A stretch of 64,000 nucleotides of DNA from Micrasema longulum (taxonomy: Eukaryota > Arthropoda > Insecta > Trichoptera > Brachycentridae): positions 1-64,000 of the forward strand of contig JAGVSM010002657.1 of assembly GCA_022494885.1 (NCBI GenBank). The letters run 5' to 3'. Position numbers and translations under genes: made by a program. How positions within the stretch are numbered: the stretch's first letter is position 1; each line of letters opens with the position of its first letter. The notes beneath the pieces were generated by a model. That model made no database searches and was not told where the DNA came from. It worked only from the letters and a program-made list of their open reading frames with translations. This document shows positions 1 through 10,671 of this stretch, piece by piece.

Positions 1-142
1 CATAAATGTTTCTAGAACTTTTACATAATATTATGAACAACATATTTTAAGATAGAAAGAAAGTAAAATGTGTAGAATTTAAGTTAACTTAGATTAAGAG
101 AAGAACAAAATAAAAGAGTTTTAAGTTGGAAGTTAAATAAAC

Positions 143-172
143 GAACCGGGTTGTGGTCCCATGTCTGTCTGA
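143..172 (+). repeat. fragment of tRNA-derived SINE family 1 head
   Basis: A short stretch reads like the first 20-odd bases of the SINE found complete at 32251-32457 (gggttgtggtccc core) and reversed at 35458-35630. Only the head is preserved and the rest is lost. This rests on similarity within the window only. Confidence 0.4.
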
Positions 173-589
173 AGTATTAAACTCTATTGGTGCAGCACTT
201 GACTAGAGAGCTGAATAAATGTGAATTTGCATTTCAACAGGTCGCAGCTCTGTGTCATATGCTTAAATATTTCAATTATAAAAACATAACTCTTTTAGAC
301 TGGCCTGGAAATTCACTTGACCTGACGATTTGTGAATTTAGAATATAAAAATTGGATTGCACCACAAAGGTAAACATGATAGAAGCTGTAATTTAGGTGT
401 GGTTTTGTGATGAAAAAATAAAAGAAAATTATTAAAATTTAAGTGATCCACGCCAAAACGTATTCAAACTGTTCAAAAAGCAAATGAATAAAAAATCTAT
501 CTCAATCTATCTCAGTATCTCATTGAATAAAAAAAACATTTAATGGTGCATGTCATATGTAACTCAAAATATTAGTGTTTCTTATATGG

Positions 590-790
590 AGCACTTCACT
601 ATTGCTGAAGCACGGATACCGGTATCGTGTAGATGATGATGAACTGTATAATTTAGCCTGTTTGTACAACACTAACTTCACTTTGTATGAAATATGCTGA
701 TGCAGTATATGATAAAGATTTATCAGAGAGACAAATTTTCACATGTGACTTGCTCACACGACAGTAGAAGAACAAGAATTTGAAATAGGA
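590..790. repeat. interspersed repeat, copy 1 of 2
   Basis: This block (containing cacggataccggtatcgtgt and a downstream tgtgacttgctcacac) recurs in the same orientation at 35905-36075 with the same order of blocks. At the second copy it runs into a reversed SINE-like tRNA head (gaatcgaacc), so it may be the body of a SINE lying on the minus strand. No coding content is seen. Confidence 0.6.
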
Positions 791-1060
791 AGGATTTGGG
801 TAGGAATGGGATATTTACAGTCTTATATGAGTTGCCAGTATAGAAAATGTAAATTCGGTACTTAACAATTAGTAAACGTTTTTTTTGTTTTAAGGTGTTT
901 TATTCCATTAATTCGCACTATACTTATTATTGTATATTTCATTTAGCAACATGCATTTTTACAGTGTACACAATTTCCAGAATATGGCTATACTCCTTGA
1001 ACGTGTTTCATAGTAAAAAATCACCATTGAGTACATAATGTTTCACCCATAATGTTTCAG

Positions 1061-4000
1061 GATGGTGATGGAGGCTACACCATAACCCACGGAGAGTTTG
1101 GAGAAATATACGAAGCGGTGGCGGAACCCAAACAGCAAAAGACCATAAAAAAGAAACATACTCACCTCATCCACTGTAGAAGCTTCTCCGAGGATCATCC
1201 TGTATGTTTTCAAACTAAAATAGATTTATGAATGAAAATTCTAATTAGAATTCCATTGTAATCAGTATTTTCATATGAGTAAAAAGTCATTGGTTTTATA
1301 AATAAATGTTAGTAAAAATTAGGACTAAATCAATGGCAGATGCAGGGTTCTCCAGGGTTCGAAAATATCATGATATTTATATAAATATCAAATGTTCCAA
1401 CAGTAACGACTTCTATATAAATCCTAATTACATAACGTTATACATTTATCTCACAAATAACATCTACTTTGATGATGGACGCTGTAATACAATCTGATGG
1501 TAAAGTATACGAACGACACACGACAGGCGCCGTAGAGCACTTGGTTAGACTGCTAACTGTAAAACTGGCGTCACGGGTTCGATTCCCGCCAGATGCAAGA
1601 GAAAAATCATCATGATATGATTTGAATGAATCACGACTTGTCTATTTGTAGCATTCACGGAGAAGGATGAAACAATGTGTTTTTAGTGGGTATATCACAA
1701 ATCCTGATTTTGGCGTTACCCGGTTTTAGTAATTACCCGACGATATATCCAATAAATATTACAAATTTGTATTTATTTTCTATGAAGGGAAGGGAAATAT
1801 AGTTGAACTAGGTCAGTGGTCGGCAAACCGCGGCTCGTGAGCCGCATGCGGCTCTTTAGCTACTCGAGTGCAGCTCAGCGCAGGTTACACTTTTTGTTTT
1901 ATTTATTTAGTCTACAGGTTCTATAGAAGAACTTCTAGGATTAAATCATTATTATAGCCTAAATTATTGCAAATACTGTAATTTAATGCATGGAGAAGCA
2001 TTCAGAAGGCAAAAATTTCAAATGTTATGGATTTGGTGATCAAGATTGTCAACACAACTGTCGTTAAATCTCCTTTACATCGCTCATTTAAATAACATTT
2101 ACTCAATAACAGAGAATAAACACAGAGATCTTCACTGCATAATAAGATTCGTTGGCTTTGAGGAGGAAACTGTTTAAAACTAAAAGAAATTCGGCTCTCA
2201 AAAGAAATCTTAATCGTCGTAATGCTGATCTTTGGCTCTTTTGACTTATGAGTTTGCTGACCACTGAACTAGGTAGTTAATATATATGTAATATTTATTA
2301 AACAAGGGAAATTACAAAGAATAAAACACAAATCTAACTAACTTAGTCTAGAAACCGTAGTTAACTATTGGAATATCATCAGACGGTGGGGAATCTTCAT
2401 TAGCATCTGTGACCAATGCCTCCTAAACCCAATCCAAATAGCTTATTTCTAAGTTTGAACAAAATCAAATACAAGACTTTAAAAAATCATAGCGATGATA
2501 ATATGATACATAAAAATATAAAAAGCTTAGTTTAATAGTCTATTAACAAATGAAATAATATTTTTAAAATACTGAACATCCTCATTGTACAACAAAAATT
2601 GGTAAAAATCAACAAACACAAGAAAAACATAAAATTATGAAAGTTTTTAAATATTATTTTCCCTCTTGAACAATCAACACTTTGTCCCTTATAGCATTTC
2701 AAATTTCTGCAGACAATGTAATATTATGTTCTGTTGTAAATAATCAGTAAGCAAATACAATCAGCATGCCAATAATTTCAAAACACAAAATAAAGTTAAG
2801 TCTTTGGGCTAGTACTCTGAATATTAATTACATGATAATAATCATTATACTTTTTAGGCTCCATACAGCGTGACCATTTCCCTGTCAGCGTTGATACTAA
2901 TGGACTTCCATGCGCACACCTCAAGGGCCGAGGTGATGGGACTACTGGGGGGGAGCTATCAGCCGGACAGGAAGGCTGTCTTCATTACCAGCTATGTGCC
3001 GTGTGACAGTCAGGACAATAGTGGAACCCATTGCGACATGTGCCCAGGTATGAACTACATAAAAAATATAACGCAAGAGATATATCACAATAGTTTTGTT
3101 ACAAGGTATAAATATGGCTTGCATGCATTAATATCTCGAATGTGTCATACTGTTAACTAAGATTTTTTAAAGATTTGTATTTTTTTACACTGTTATTAAT
3201 TTAACTCTTAAAATACTGTCCTTAAAAATCTCTTTGGAACGGTGCTGTAACGTTGTCTAAAATTTTTTTTTTCTTATTAATTTATTTTATCAAAATAACA
3301 TTACAAATAAAAGAAAATATTTAAGCCGTTATATTGGGACAACATATCAGACCAGGAACCTTTGAGCGATGGTTCGACATTATTAAAGTATAGTACTTTT
3401 CAATAGCAAGAGTATTTGCCTCTTAAACATAGTTTCACTGATGTAAAAGTTGTCTATCTCCAAAGTGATCATGTTCAGCTGCTTGACTGCTCTTCCAATC
3501 GGCATAACCAGAGGCAAGTTGGTACTGGAAGCTGGGAGGTAAAACAATCTGTGCTGTCACTGTTGGAGATATCAATCAGGAACATAAAAATTGATACTCT
3601 CTCAAATCTTCTCCATCTATGATCTTTTAATTCATAATCATTCTCTTTCCGCACCTAATGATTCATAGGATACTGCATTGGTACACCAACCTTAGTGTAT
3701 CTTGATCATTTTTGTAACACAAAGGTAAGATGATCAGTCTTACGCTTCAGATGCCAGTCTATTCCCTCTCTGTTGCGATAAATTAAAAATTAGTTGGTTT
3801 TCAGTCTCTCAGAGCGCTGGCACCCAGCTGCTGTGGTCGCGCGGGCTGGAGCCCCTGGGCTGGCACCACTCGCACCCCCTCTTCCCCCCCTGGCCATCAG
3901 CCCAGGACCTGTCCTCCCAGGGGGACATGCAGGCGGCCCTGGGGGACACGCCCTTCCTGGCGCTCATCCTCTCCCCGCACTGGCAGCCCGGACGAACCTC

Positions 4001-6445
4001 TTCGCAATTCAGGTGGAGATAAAATATCAGTTTTGATATTGTTGACACAAATTTGAAATTCTGTAAGGGACAAGATGTAAATTTTTGAAGAGGAAGACAA
4101 AAATTCTTCAAATATAGTATTTCTTGTTTATGTTAATGTACAGTGGAACCCAGAAATTAAGTCCCCACAATTTGCGTTTTCCTGCGATTTACGTTTTTAA
4201 AAAAACATTTAAAACCCAGTTTTAAGATTTTTTTCCCGCAATTGAAATTAGAGAAATTTGCAATCTGCACTGAAAACTGACAGCTCAAGAGTCTGAAGTT
4301 AGTCTAACAATTTGCTATACAAACATATACTGCTGCCATTTTCGTATTTTAGTTGTAATTTTAAAGATGCTTATTGTGTTTTACAGATATTTATTATTTA
4401 TGAATATATTTTTAAAAATCGCAATAAAAAATGGTTCAAACATTTCTCTATAAATTTTTTAAATGATTTTTTCAGTACCTTCCATTTACATTTTTTTTGC
4501 TGGTCCTTTAAAAAAAATTTTTTAAGGGGTTTCACTGTATTGATACTAATTTTCACTGTACGATGTTTATTCAATTTAATTATAATAATAAAAATACGTA
4601 TATAGTTTTATTCCACTTTTATTTATAAATTTTTTACCAGTGACTGGGTTTCGTCGTGACCGACATCGTCAGACAGTCTGACCTCACCAATTTATCCTCA
4701 CTAATCCCAATTTCAGTCTAAAAACAAACGTTAATAACATGAAAATGAACTTTTGTGCTAACTAGTTGTAATAATATGTTGTCTGTCCCTAAATAAAATA
4801 CTTACCTGATGTTCTTATCTCCCTAAACCCTTATAAGAAAATAGTATAAGAGTTGAAAATGTTGTAAATGATTTACCAGTCCTGAAGATGCCTACTATGG
4901 AAGTGCTCGCTGGTCAAATAAAACGAAGTAATGCTTAGTAACATATTGACAAAAATAAAAATAATTTGAAGTACTAACTTTGTGATTTTCCTTGTTAAGT
5001 AATTTAACTACGTAATTAGTTTTTGTAAAATCATTATAATAAATTATTAAGCTTTGGCTAAGGAACAGGCATGTTCTGAAACAAATATGATTCTAGAAAA
5101 ATGCCAAAAATATAATTCTCTACATTTGTGTGCATTTTCAGGTGTCTCTATGTAAAGACAGATCCATCCTGTGATCAGTATATGGCGTTTCGTTTCAAAA
5201 CGGTTCTGGAGTGTGATCTCTTCACTGATGAGTCTGTGGACGCTCTGATGGAGGGGATCGGTCAGATTATCGACAGAAATAAAACTATGTCCGGAAGTTT
5301 CCTCGTCAACATGAAGGCCGACATCTGCCCCAATGCCAATATGACGTACTTGGATAAAGTAAGTTGTACAATTATATTTATAGATACTACGATAAAAAAG
5401 AAGAACATTTTTGGGAAGAGAATATATGTCTGGGTATCTACAGGGCTGATGACTTATCATTGACTGGTTTAAGTAATTTACCAGCCTATCTGTGTCTAAT
5501 CAATAGACAGAACTATTATTAGATACATTAGCATTAAAGTTGATGTATGTACTGCACATTAAATGCTTTTTCAAATACATATATAGCTAAGTTAAAATGA
5601 ATGAAAAAAAATGATGCACATAATATACTGTAATTTCTCAATTACAAGGTGCATGTTTTTTTTCTTCCTATTTTGGTGTCTCTGAATTTGGGGTGCGTTT
5701 TATTATCGATGGCGTCTTACAATTGCTTTAAAATTCTGTCTGATAAAATTATTCCCAATAGAAAAAACCTATACTGAATCTGAAAAAATTTCAGACATTA
5801 ATTTATTATGATTGTATGACTGTCGTTAAGTGGTATTTTTTTTTGTCTCGAAAAATGTGGGTGTGTGTCATAATCAAGAAAATTCATTAATACAATAGGA
5901 AACATCATAGATATTTTAGTTTTTCCAGTCATTTTTTCCACCGAATGTACACCAATCACAACATTCAAATTTTACTGGAAAAACTATTATAATGCTCCGC
6001 AACTCGGTTTGTCTGGAAGTTCTTTCTGGGGCTTGATCCGAGGAGGAAGTATTCCGTTTTAATTAATGACCTCTGAGATGTTGGTTATTATTCATCATGA
6101 ACATTGATTTCAACTTCAGTACATTATATCGCTCCGTCGAAATTTTGAGTCTCAATCGAGTCACCACGCTGTCTCCGATTGACAGTGTGCTCAAACCATG
6201 GTCCCTTAAGGTTTATGTTTTAGAAAAACTACCATATTAGTCGCCCCTTTTCAGAACATTCTCCAACAACTCCATCTTTCTTATTTCCTAAACATTTTTG
6301 CATGTTTTCCTGCTCTTATTTCTGATTTTTTTTTACTTTTCAGTGTATATCTAGCATCAGCTATCATCTCAAGTATCGGGAGAATAGAATGGACGCCTTG
6401 CAAAATAAAAATATTATTCGGAGGATCCGAGACTTGGTGAGGTAG
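1061..6445 (+). CDS. JAMM/MPN-domain metalloprotease, MPND/MYSM1-like (3' five exons)
   Basis: Five exons splice in frame: 1061-1201, 2858-3047, 3805-4012, 5142-5358 and 6344-6445 (TAG), giving 285 residues. All introns are GT-AG, with phases 0, 1, 2 and 0. The 5' exons lie before the window. The MPN domain starts just after a HLIHCRSF segment, the spot where MYSM1 has LIPCNFF. The catalytic glutamate sits in AEVMGLLGG. The zinc and active-site signature GWHHSHPLFPPWPSAQD fits HxHPx6SxxD completely, so an active isopeptidase is predicted. JAMM enzymes of this branch remove ubiquitin from histone H2A (MYSM1) or bind modified chromatin DNA (MPND). The C-terminus (TYLDK then a basic tail) resembles MPND more than MYSM1, so the exact orthologue is left open. 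Introns hold SINE, hAT, pogo and hammerhead-like repeats. The gene converges on ECSIT. The family is certain; the name is inferred. Confidence 0.9.
1524..1692 (+). repeat. tRNA-derived SINE (family 4) in a JAMM-gene intron
   Basis: It starts with a tRNA-like head with an A-box-like gtagagcacttggttaga and a B box ggttcgattcc (about 1576-1586). The unrelated tail contains cacgacttgtctatttgtagc. Similar tails recur near 19560-19645 and 62882-62925. It is not a tRNA gene, because the cloverleaf is incomplete and it continues into a repeat body. Confidence 0.65.
1814..2266. mobile_element. non-autonomous hAT MITE with 8-bp target duplication
   Basis: The 453-bp element begins CAGTGGTCGGCAAAC and ends GTTTGCTGACCACTG, which are hAT-type terminal inverted repeats. 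Immediately outside lie identical 8-bp duplications, aactaggt at 1806-1813 and 2267-2274, the length hAT transposases produce. There is no open frame, so it needs a transposase in trans. It lies inside an intron of the JAMM gene. Perfect duplications suggest a fairly recent insertion. Confidence 0.92.
2465..2586. repeat. MITE-A, partial copy
   Basis: One end of the MITE-A family described at 25026-25453. It carries the block acaagactttaaaaaatcat, the tctattaaca block and a degraded end catcctcatt. The other end is missing. Confidence 0.6.
3721..3766 (-). repeat. tail fragment of SINE family 3
   Basis: On the minus strand this matches the tail of the SINE at 9022-9298 (tggcacctgaagcgtaagac followed by tgatcatcttacct). 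It sits just upstream of the exon carrying the JAMM motif, inside the intron. Confidence 0.65.
4141..4537. mobile_element. pogo/Tigger-like MITE
   Basis: The ends are inverted: CAGTGGAACCC on the left and, reading inward from the right, CAGTGAAACCCC. Both are flanked by TA (4139-4140 and 4538-4539), the target duplication of Tc1/mariner-type elements. CAGTGGAACC-type ends are characteristic of pogo/Tigger. The interior is AT-rich and non-coding. Confidence 0.75.
4575..4690 (-). ncRNA. hammerhead-ribozyme-like motif with intact core and flanking repeat
   Basis: On the minus strand the sequence shows CTGACGA (4666-4672, the CUGANGA box), a stem II hairpin GTCG-GTCA-CGAC, then GAAA (4649-4652), a short stem III region CCCAGTC and ACTGG. 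The stem I partner (agactgt) pairs only partly with ACTGG, so cleavage activity is doubtful. The element continues into an AT-rich block (aataaaagtggaataaaac), which also occurs at 7552-7612. Minimal type I hammerheads of this layout are known from Penelope-like elements and retrozymes; membership here is inferred. Confidence 0.6.
4870..4940 (+). ncRNA. degenerate hammerhead-like motif
   Basis: CTGAAGA (4882-4888) is preceded by ACCAG, which can pair with CTGGT after the motif as stem I. The GAAA box is decayed to GGAAG. The tail caaataaaacg resembles the sequence after the reversed motif at 41845-41890, where ctgaagatgcct is also shared. I read it as a fossil member of the same element class. 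Confidence 0.4.
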
Positions 6446-7063
6446 CGAGGCACATTCCTCTTAATGCTAAATGTACTATTCAGATATTAGTTATAAGAAG
6501 CACCAAAACGGATCAAATTTAATATGTATGTACATATATGACTTCTATCCACTCATAAAAATTTGGATTTTTGTCCTACACATTTTTATTCATAATAAGT
6601 TTTCTAAAATCCAAAGATTACTATTGAAATAATTACAAAAGGTTAGTGCCTTTTACGAATCATATTTTTCCATCAAACACTCTGTGAGTAAAATGTCACC
6701 TATCTTCATATTATGTATAATTAAAATGTCCTAAAGGGCAATGACAAAATTTTATAGAACAGTGCTATTTATAGGAAACATAATTAGACTATATACTAAA
6801 TATGTCGACATTCTTAATTATATAACCTCAAAAATTTATGATATAACAGTGTAATTCCCTTTCCAAGTACAAGCAAAAGCTTTCCTATTTTTTGGAAAGA
6901 CACAGCCAGTGTAAACAAAACATACTTAAATATGTACATTATTGTAAACTAATACAAATAATGTAACATTATTATAATATGTACCTTTGAGAAAATAGTC
7001 ATAACTCCTATATGCTAAAAAATAGGCATTATTCTAGCTTTACAATTTAACCACTTAATGGCT

Positions 7064-7531
7064 TTATAACACACTTATATTAACACTTATTCGAACGCGG
7101 ACATTCTCAAACAGTGTCACATTTCCAGGAGCAGGAATCCATCTATATACTGCCTTTTGCTTATATTTAAAAAAAATAACGGAATTGATTTGTAGTGCTC
7201 GACTGAGGCTTGTTGTTGGATCGGTGATGATAGCATGAGTATGGGCGGAGGATTGACCGTTTGGTGGAGGAATTCTCCTTTTTAGTTTTGAAACGAGAAA
7301 GGAGAGAACTTTCTCAGAACTGTTAGACTTACCTATGTTTATGTTGCTTGCAGACCCGACGCGCAGCGGTTGGGCCTGGTTGCGTACTGCGAACCAGTTT
7401 ATAAAATAATTCAACATGACATTGGCAAAAGCATACAATTTATTATGCAACGCCATTTTATTTAAAAAATATATATATTTTCTTAGAAAAATGTAACATA
7501 ATTTTTTTAGGTTGAGTTTTTCTACCGACAT
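7064..7531 (-). CDS. unrecognised 155-codon open frame
   Basis: An uninterrupted ATG-to-stop frame on the minus strand between the JAMM gene and the piggyBac remnant. The second half has mixed codons and a P/S/T-rich stretch (RRIPPPNGQSSAHTH). An internal ATG at residue 26 begins a hydrophobic segment. A possible GTAAGT donor lies at about 7327, so it may instead be part of a spliced gene or an old transposon exon. I recognise no domain. It overlaps the edge of an AT-rich repeat at 7552-7612 only upstream. Confidence 0.22.
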   Translation of the reverse strand: MSVEKLNLKKLCYIFLRKYIYFLNKMALHNKLYAFANVMLNYFINWFAVRNQAQPLRVGSASNINIGKSNSSEKVLSFLVSKLKRRIPPPNGQSSAHTHAIITDPTTSLSRALQINSVIFFKYKQKAVYRWIPAPGNVTLFENVRVRISVNISVL

Positions 7532-7551
7532 TTCTTAGTGGAACTGCATTT

Positions 7552-7612
7552 TACTAGTAAAAAATATAAATAAAAGTGGAATAAAACTATTTACGTATTG
7601 TTATTATTAATC
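7552..7612 (+). repeat. AT-rich repeat end shared with the hammerhead element at 4.6 kb
   Basis: The block aataaaagtggaataaaact and its flanks match, in opposite orientation on the + strand, the sequence adjoining the hammerhead-like motif at 4575-4640. No ribozyme core is preserved here. Confidence 0.55.
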
Positions 7613-7638
7613 TAAATATATGACACATCGGCATTGCT

Positions 7639-8107
7639 TTAACTCTTTCCTGCCTAAGATATCAAGTTAAAAATGTTTTTTTGTTATTTGGGTTTGGTTA
7701 GAAGTTGATTAAGACAAAATGTATTTTTAAATATTTTTTTATTCTGGTTTTAAGTAGAAGAAGGTTTTTCGGGAACTTTCGGGTCCCTTCAGGCAGTAAC
7801 TACTTAATAAAAAATAAACATTAAGCAATATTATGATATTCATTCATACAATTATTATCATTGTAGCATAAATACACTTTACAATGTGAGCACGATGAGT
7901 AAGGCCTTGATTCTATTTTCTTCAAACTACACATTGATCTTTTGTCTTCCCGAATACAGGACAATGTGCTCCTCTTTTTCCTAGGCGAATATCGCTGGGA
8001 ACAGACATATTATTCATCTTTCTTCTCTTAATAGGATCACTGTTTAGATCTGATGTCGTGGGTCCTTTGGCCATGACTCGAGGCTTCTCCAACACATATG
8101 AATACAA
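7639..8107 (-). pseudogene. piggyBac-like transposase C-terminus, frameshifted
   Basis: The minus-strand frame from about 8090 reads through RLGKRGAHCPVFG, typical of the last part of piggyBac transposases, to QCVV and a premature stop. Shifting frame near 7925 restores the family's cysteine-rich tail, with C, SSCSHC, VYLC and NNC..EYH spacing, ending in TAA at 7821-7823. A TTAA at 7639-7642, followed inward by ctctttcctgcct, is a plausible element end, since piggyBac inserts at TTAA. The catalytic core is absent. The adjoining minus frame 8044-8349 is not recognisable. The copy is dead. Confidence 0.6.
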
Positions 8108-9021
8108 ATATAAAATTCACTGATAAATATTATAGTTAATGCATCGTAAACACAGCAAACAACAAATAAAATTAACTTTGTATATCTGCAAAAAATAAAT
8201 TTGAAAAAAACGTATTTTTGTTGAGCACAAAAAACCCAACGTTTCATAATGTCACCGGTATTGTTATAAATGCCGTCATTTTGAAAATATGCGTGATAAA
8301 CAGTCATTAAATTTGCCGATTGGTGTGAAAGTGAACCTAGATGTCCCATAAGGTAGAAAATGATAAGTAATTATTACAAGTATTTAGATATAGGCTAATA
8401 AACTTAGCATGACTTACAAGTCCCGTCAGGAAGGACAGGGTGAAAAGAAGAATAAATAAAGCTCCTGGAAATTCTGCTTTTTAGTTATGACTATTTTATC
8501 GGATGTGCGGTATATTAAATAAATAAATAAAAATGTTTCAGTTATCACGAATAATTAGAAAATGAAATTGAAAAAAATGCCATTTGCAACAGTTTTAAAA
8601 TATATAGGCAAAATATGTAAAGTTCTAATTTTTAAATTTGTTTTCCATTGATTTTGATATGTAATAGCTTTATATAATTATTTATATACATCACACTACA
8701 TAATTTGTAATAACATTAACATTTAAATAAAGACTATCTTAAAAATTTGCCTTATGTGAGTTCCAACCGTGCGATTGTTGTAGTTTTTCTAAGGTTGGTG
8801 CATTAGATTTGGAACTTAGTGTATATCAAATTGTATTAAGATGTAGGCAGTATGTCTACATTACTATTTATTCCGAATTGACTAGTTTGTTTGTAAATAT
8901 GTGTATTGTTACATAACTACAATATAACATAAGTAGATACATAAGCAAAGAAATAAATTATTTTTCATTAAAAATTATTTTATTTGACAAGCTTTTTAGA
9001 TTTATCTAAATTTAATACAGT

Positions 9022-9298
9022 ACGCGTGTGAAATAGAACGAGAGCCCTGGACAAGTGTTTTCCGCTCGATGGCTGCTCTCGGGTAAAAGTCCAGAATAAG
9101 GAAATCGAGTGGAGATAAGTCCGCCTCGTTGTGTAGTGGTTGGCAAATTCGCCTACCATTCTTGATGTCCTGGGTTCGATTCCTGCCTGGGTGGACGTAA
9201 AATATTGATTTTAAGGGTTTTATGAACTGCAATATTTCATTGTTCCTGGACTGGCACCTGAAGCGTAAGACTGATCATCTTACCTTTTTGTAACAGAT
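9022..9298 (+). repeat. tRNA-derived SINE family 3, long copy
   Basis: It contains a tRNA-like unit, tgtgtagtggttggc (A box region) and gggttcgattcctgcc (B box), whose ends tccgcct and gggtgga can pair as an acceptor stem. Upstream lies an extra head, gatggctgctctcgggtaaa, and downstream a tail, ggcacctgaagcgtaagac. The same layout is seen at 16105-16300 (-), 38078-38235 (+) and 43715-43895 (+). It is a SINE rather than a tRNA gene. Confidence 0.75.
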
Positions 9299-9424
9299 GA
9301 TCGAACTACGCTGCGTTTGATTTACCAATGGAATGTCCTATGCACAATGGAATGTGCTATATCATAATCTTTATCATACAGTATTTTGTTTTGGGTGTAT
9401 TTACTACTTAGGAATATTTAGTCA

Positions 9425-9705
9425 AGCAATATCCCCACGGGGGCAGGCTGAGAAGAGAAGGCCACTCTCTATATTCTGACACCCCGATTATTCTAACTTT
9501 CGATGTGTCCGTCTTCAAGTATTTGGTCATTCCGTGTCTTTATCGGCATTTCTGGTTTTTTGCATCCATCAACATTCGCATCGTAAATCTCCTTAGCTGT
9601 TCTTTTGCTGTCCATTCGCTCTACATGTCCAAACCATCCAACGCCCCTATCTTTTTTTGTCGATAATGCTTGTCTTAGTTGCATTCTGCACAGATCTCTA
9701 TTATT
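9425..9705 (-). mobile_element. RTE-like LINE 3' fragment
   Basis: The minus-strand translation keeps WFGHVERMDSKRTAKEIYDA, the signature of the C-terminal end of this family (compare 46770-47265). The GRPRKTWHDQ block is altered and an internal deletion shortens the 3' part. The reverse transcriptase is absent. It is a dead fragment between two SINEs. Confidence 0.8.
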
Positions 9706-10304
9706 ATCGGAATATTAAGATTTAAAAATATTTTTTTGTAAATTAAAAATAATTATCTCTGTATTAAATAAAAAAAACAACAACAAACAATTATAACGAT
9801 TTATTAAAACTATAAAATACATTACAACTGTGATAAATCATTGCAATAAAACTTTGATCCATTGAATTTACTTTGGTTAAAATAACAATTTACAGTAGTT
9901 CAAGGCTTCCTAAATTACCAGTAAATTGGTTAACTTTTGGAGTTATCTTTATGGTAGAACTGTAGAAATTATAATCAAACATGGGAACCAGTAATTCAAC
10001 TAGAAAAAATGCATTTGCTAAATTTTACATAATGTAGTAGGAAATTTACTGAGGTTTGAATTTTATGAATTATTATATGATTTTGTATTGTTAACTTATA
10101 CTCATCGGAGATGGATCCGATTAGACCAAGAAGCAATGAAAATTATTGATTACGTGAAAAGTATTTTTTATACATCATTTTCCTTTATTCTAGTAATTCT
10201 TCGTGAAAATATCTTGATCGAACTTCTTCTAAAACATGTTCTACTCAATGGATAAATCAAAATGGCTGTTTAACACATATATTTTCAGTATATGCAACAA
10301 CATT

Positions 10305-10505
10305 GGGCGGCCTCCGTGGTGTAGTGGTCAAGACGCTTGACTCACACACGAAAGGTTCCGGGTTCGATTCTCGGTGAGAACACAAAAATTAAAATGTGAT
10401 TTTTCTCAAGCCTGGGTGTTCTGTGATGTACTTCACCACTGTAATTGGGCCTTCTGGCCTGTTGTGGTGCAAAAAATAAATAAACAAATAAATAAACAAA
10501 ATAAA
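10305..10505 (+). repeat. tRNA-derived SINE family 2, near-complete
   Basis: It opens with cggcctccgtggtgtagtgg, has B box gggttcgattctc, then a fixed body (gtgatttttctcaagcctgg, cttcaccactgtaattgggc) and an A-rich ataaataaac tail. Further copies are at 16344-16518 (+), 23152-23330 (-) and 23770-23905 (+). It is inserted just beyond the end of the ECSIT coding region and may supply its 3' UTR sequence. Confidence 0.85.
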
Positions 10506-10671
10506 CATTGATTGCATAGATTGTTCCTGGTTGTGTCACTATAGGCTGTGTCTCTGTATTTAATAAATGCATGTAGTATTTTGCTAGTTAATAAATAAAA
10601 TTCACAACATGGTAAAAGTATATTACACTCTTAGAATCCTCACATCACATTTGTTACAGAGGAAATGGGTG

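Noticed and set aside
3794..4111. Open frames on both strands over the JAMM-motif exon
   Set aside because: They are out-of-frame shadows. The frame that joins the neighbouring exons and gives HxHPx6SxxD is a different one.
9120..9200. tRNA gene with pairing acceptor ends
   Set aside because: Same layout recurs with a fixed upstream and downstream body, so it is a SINE.
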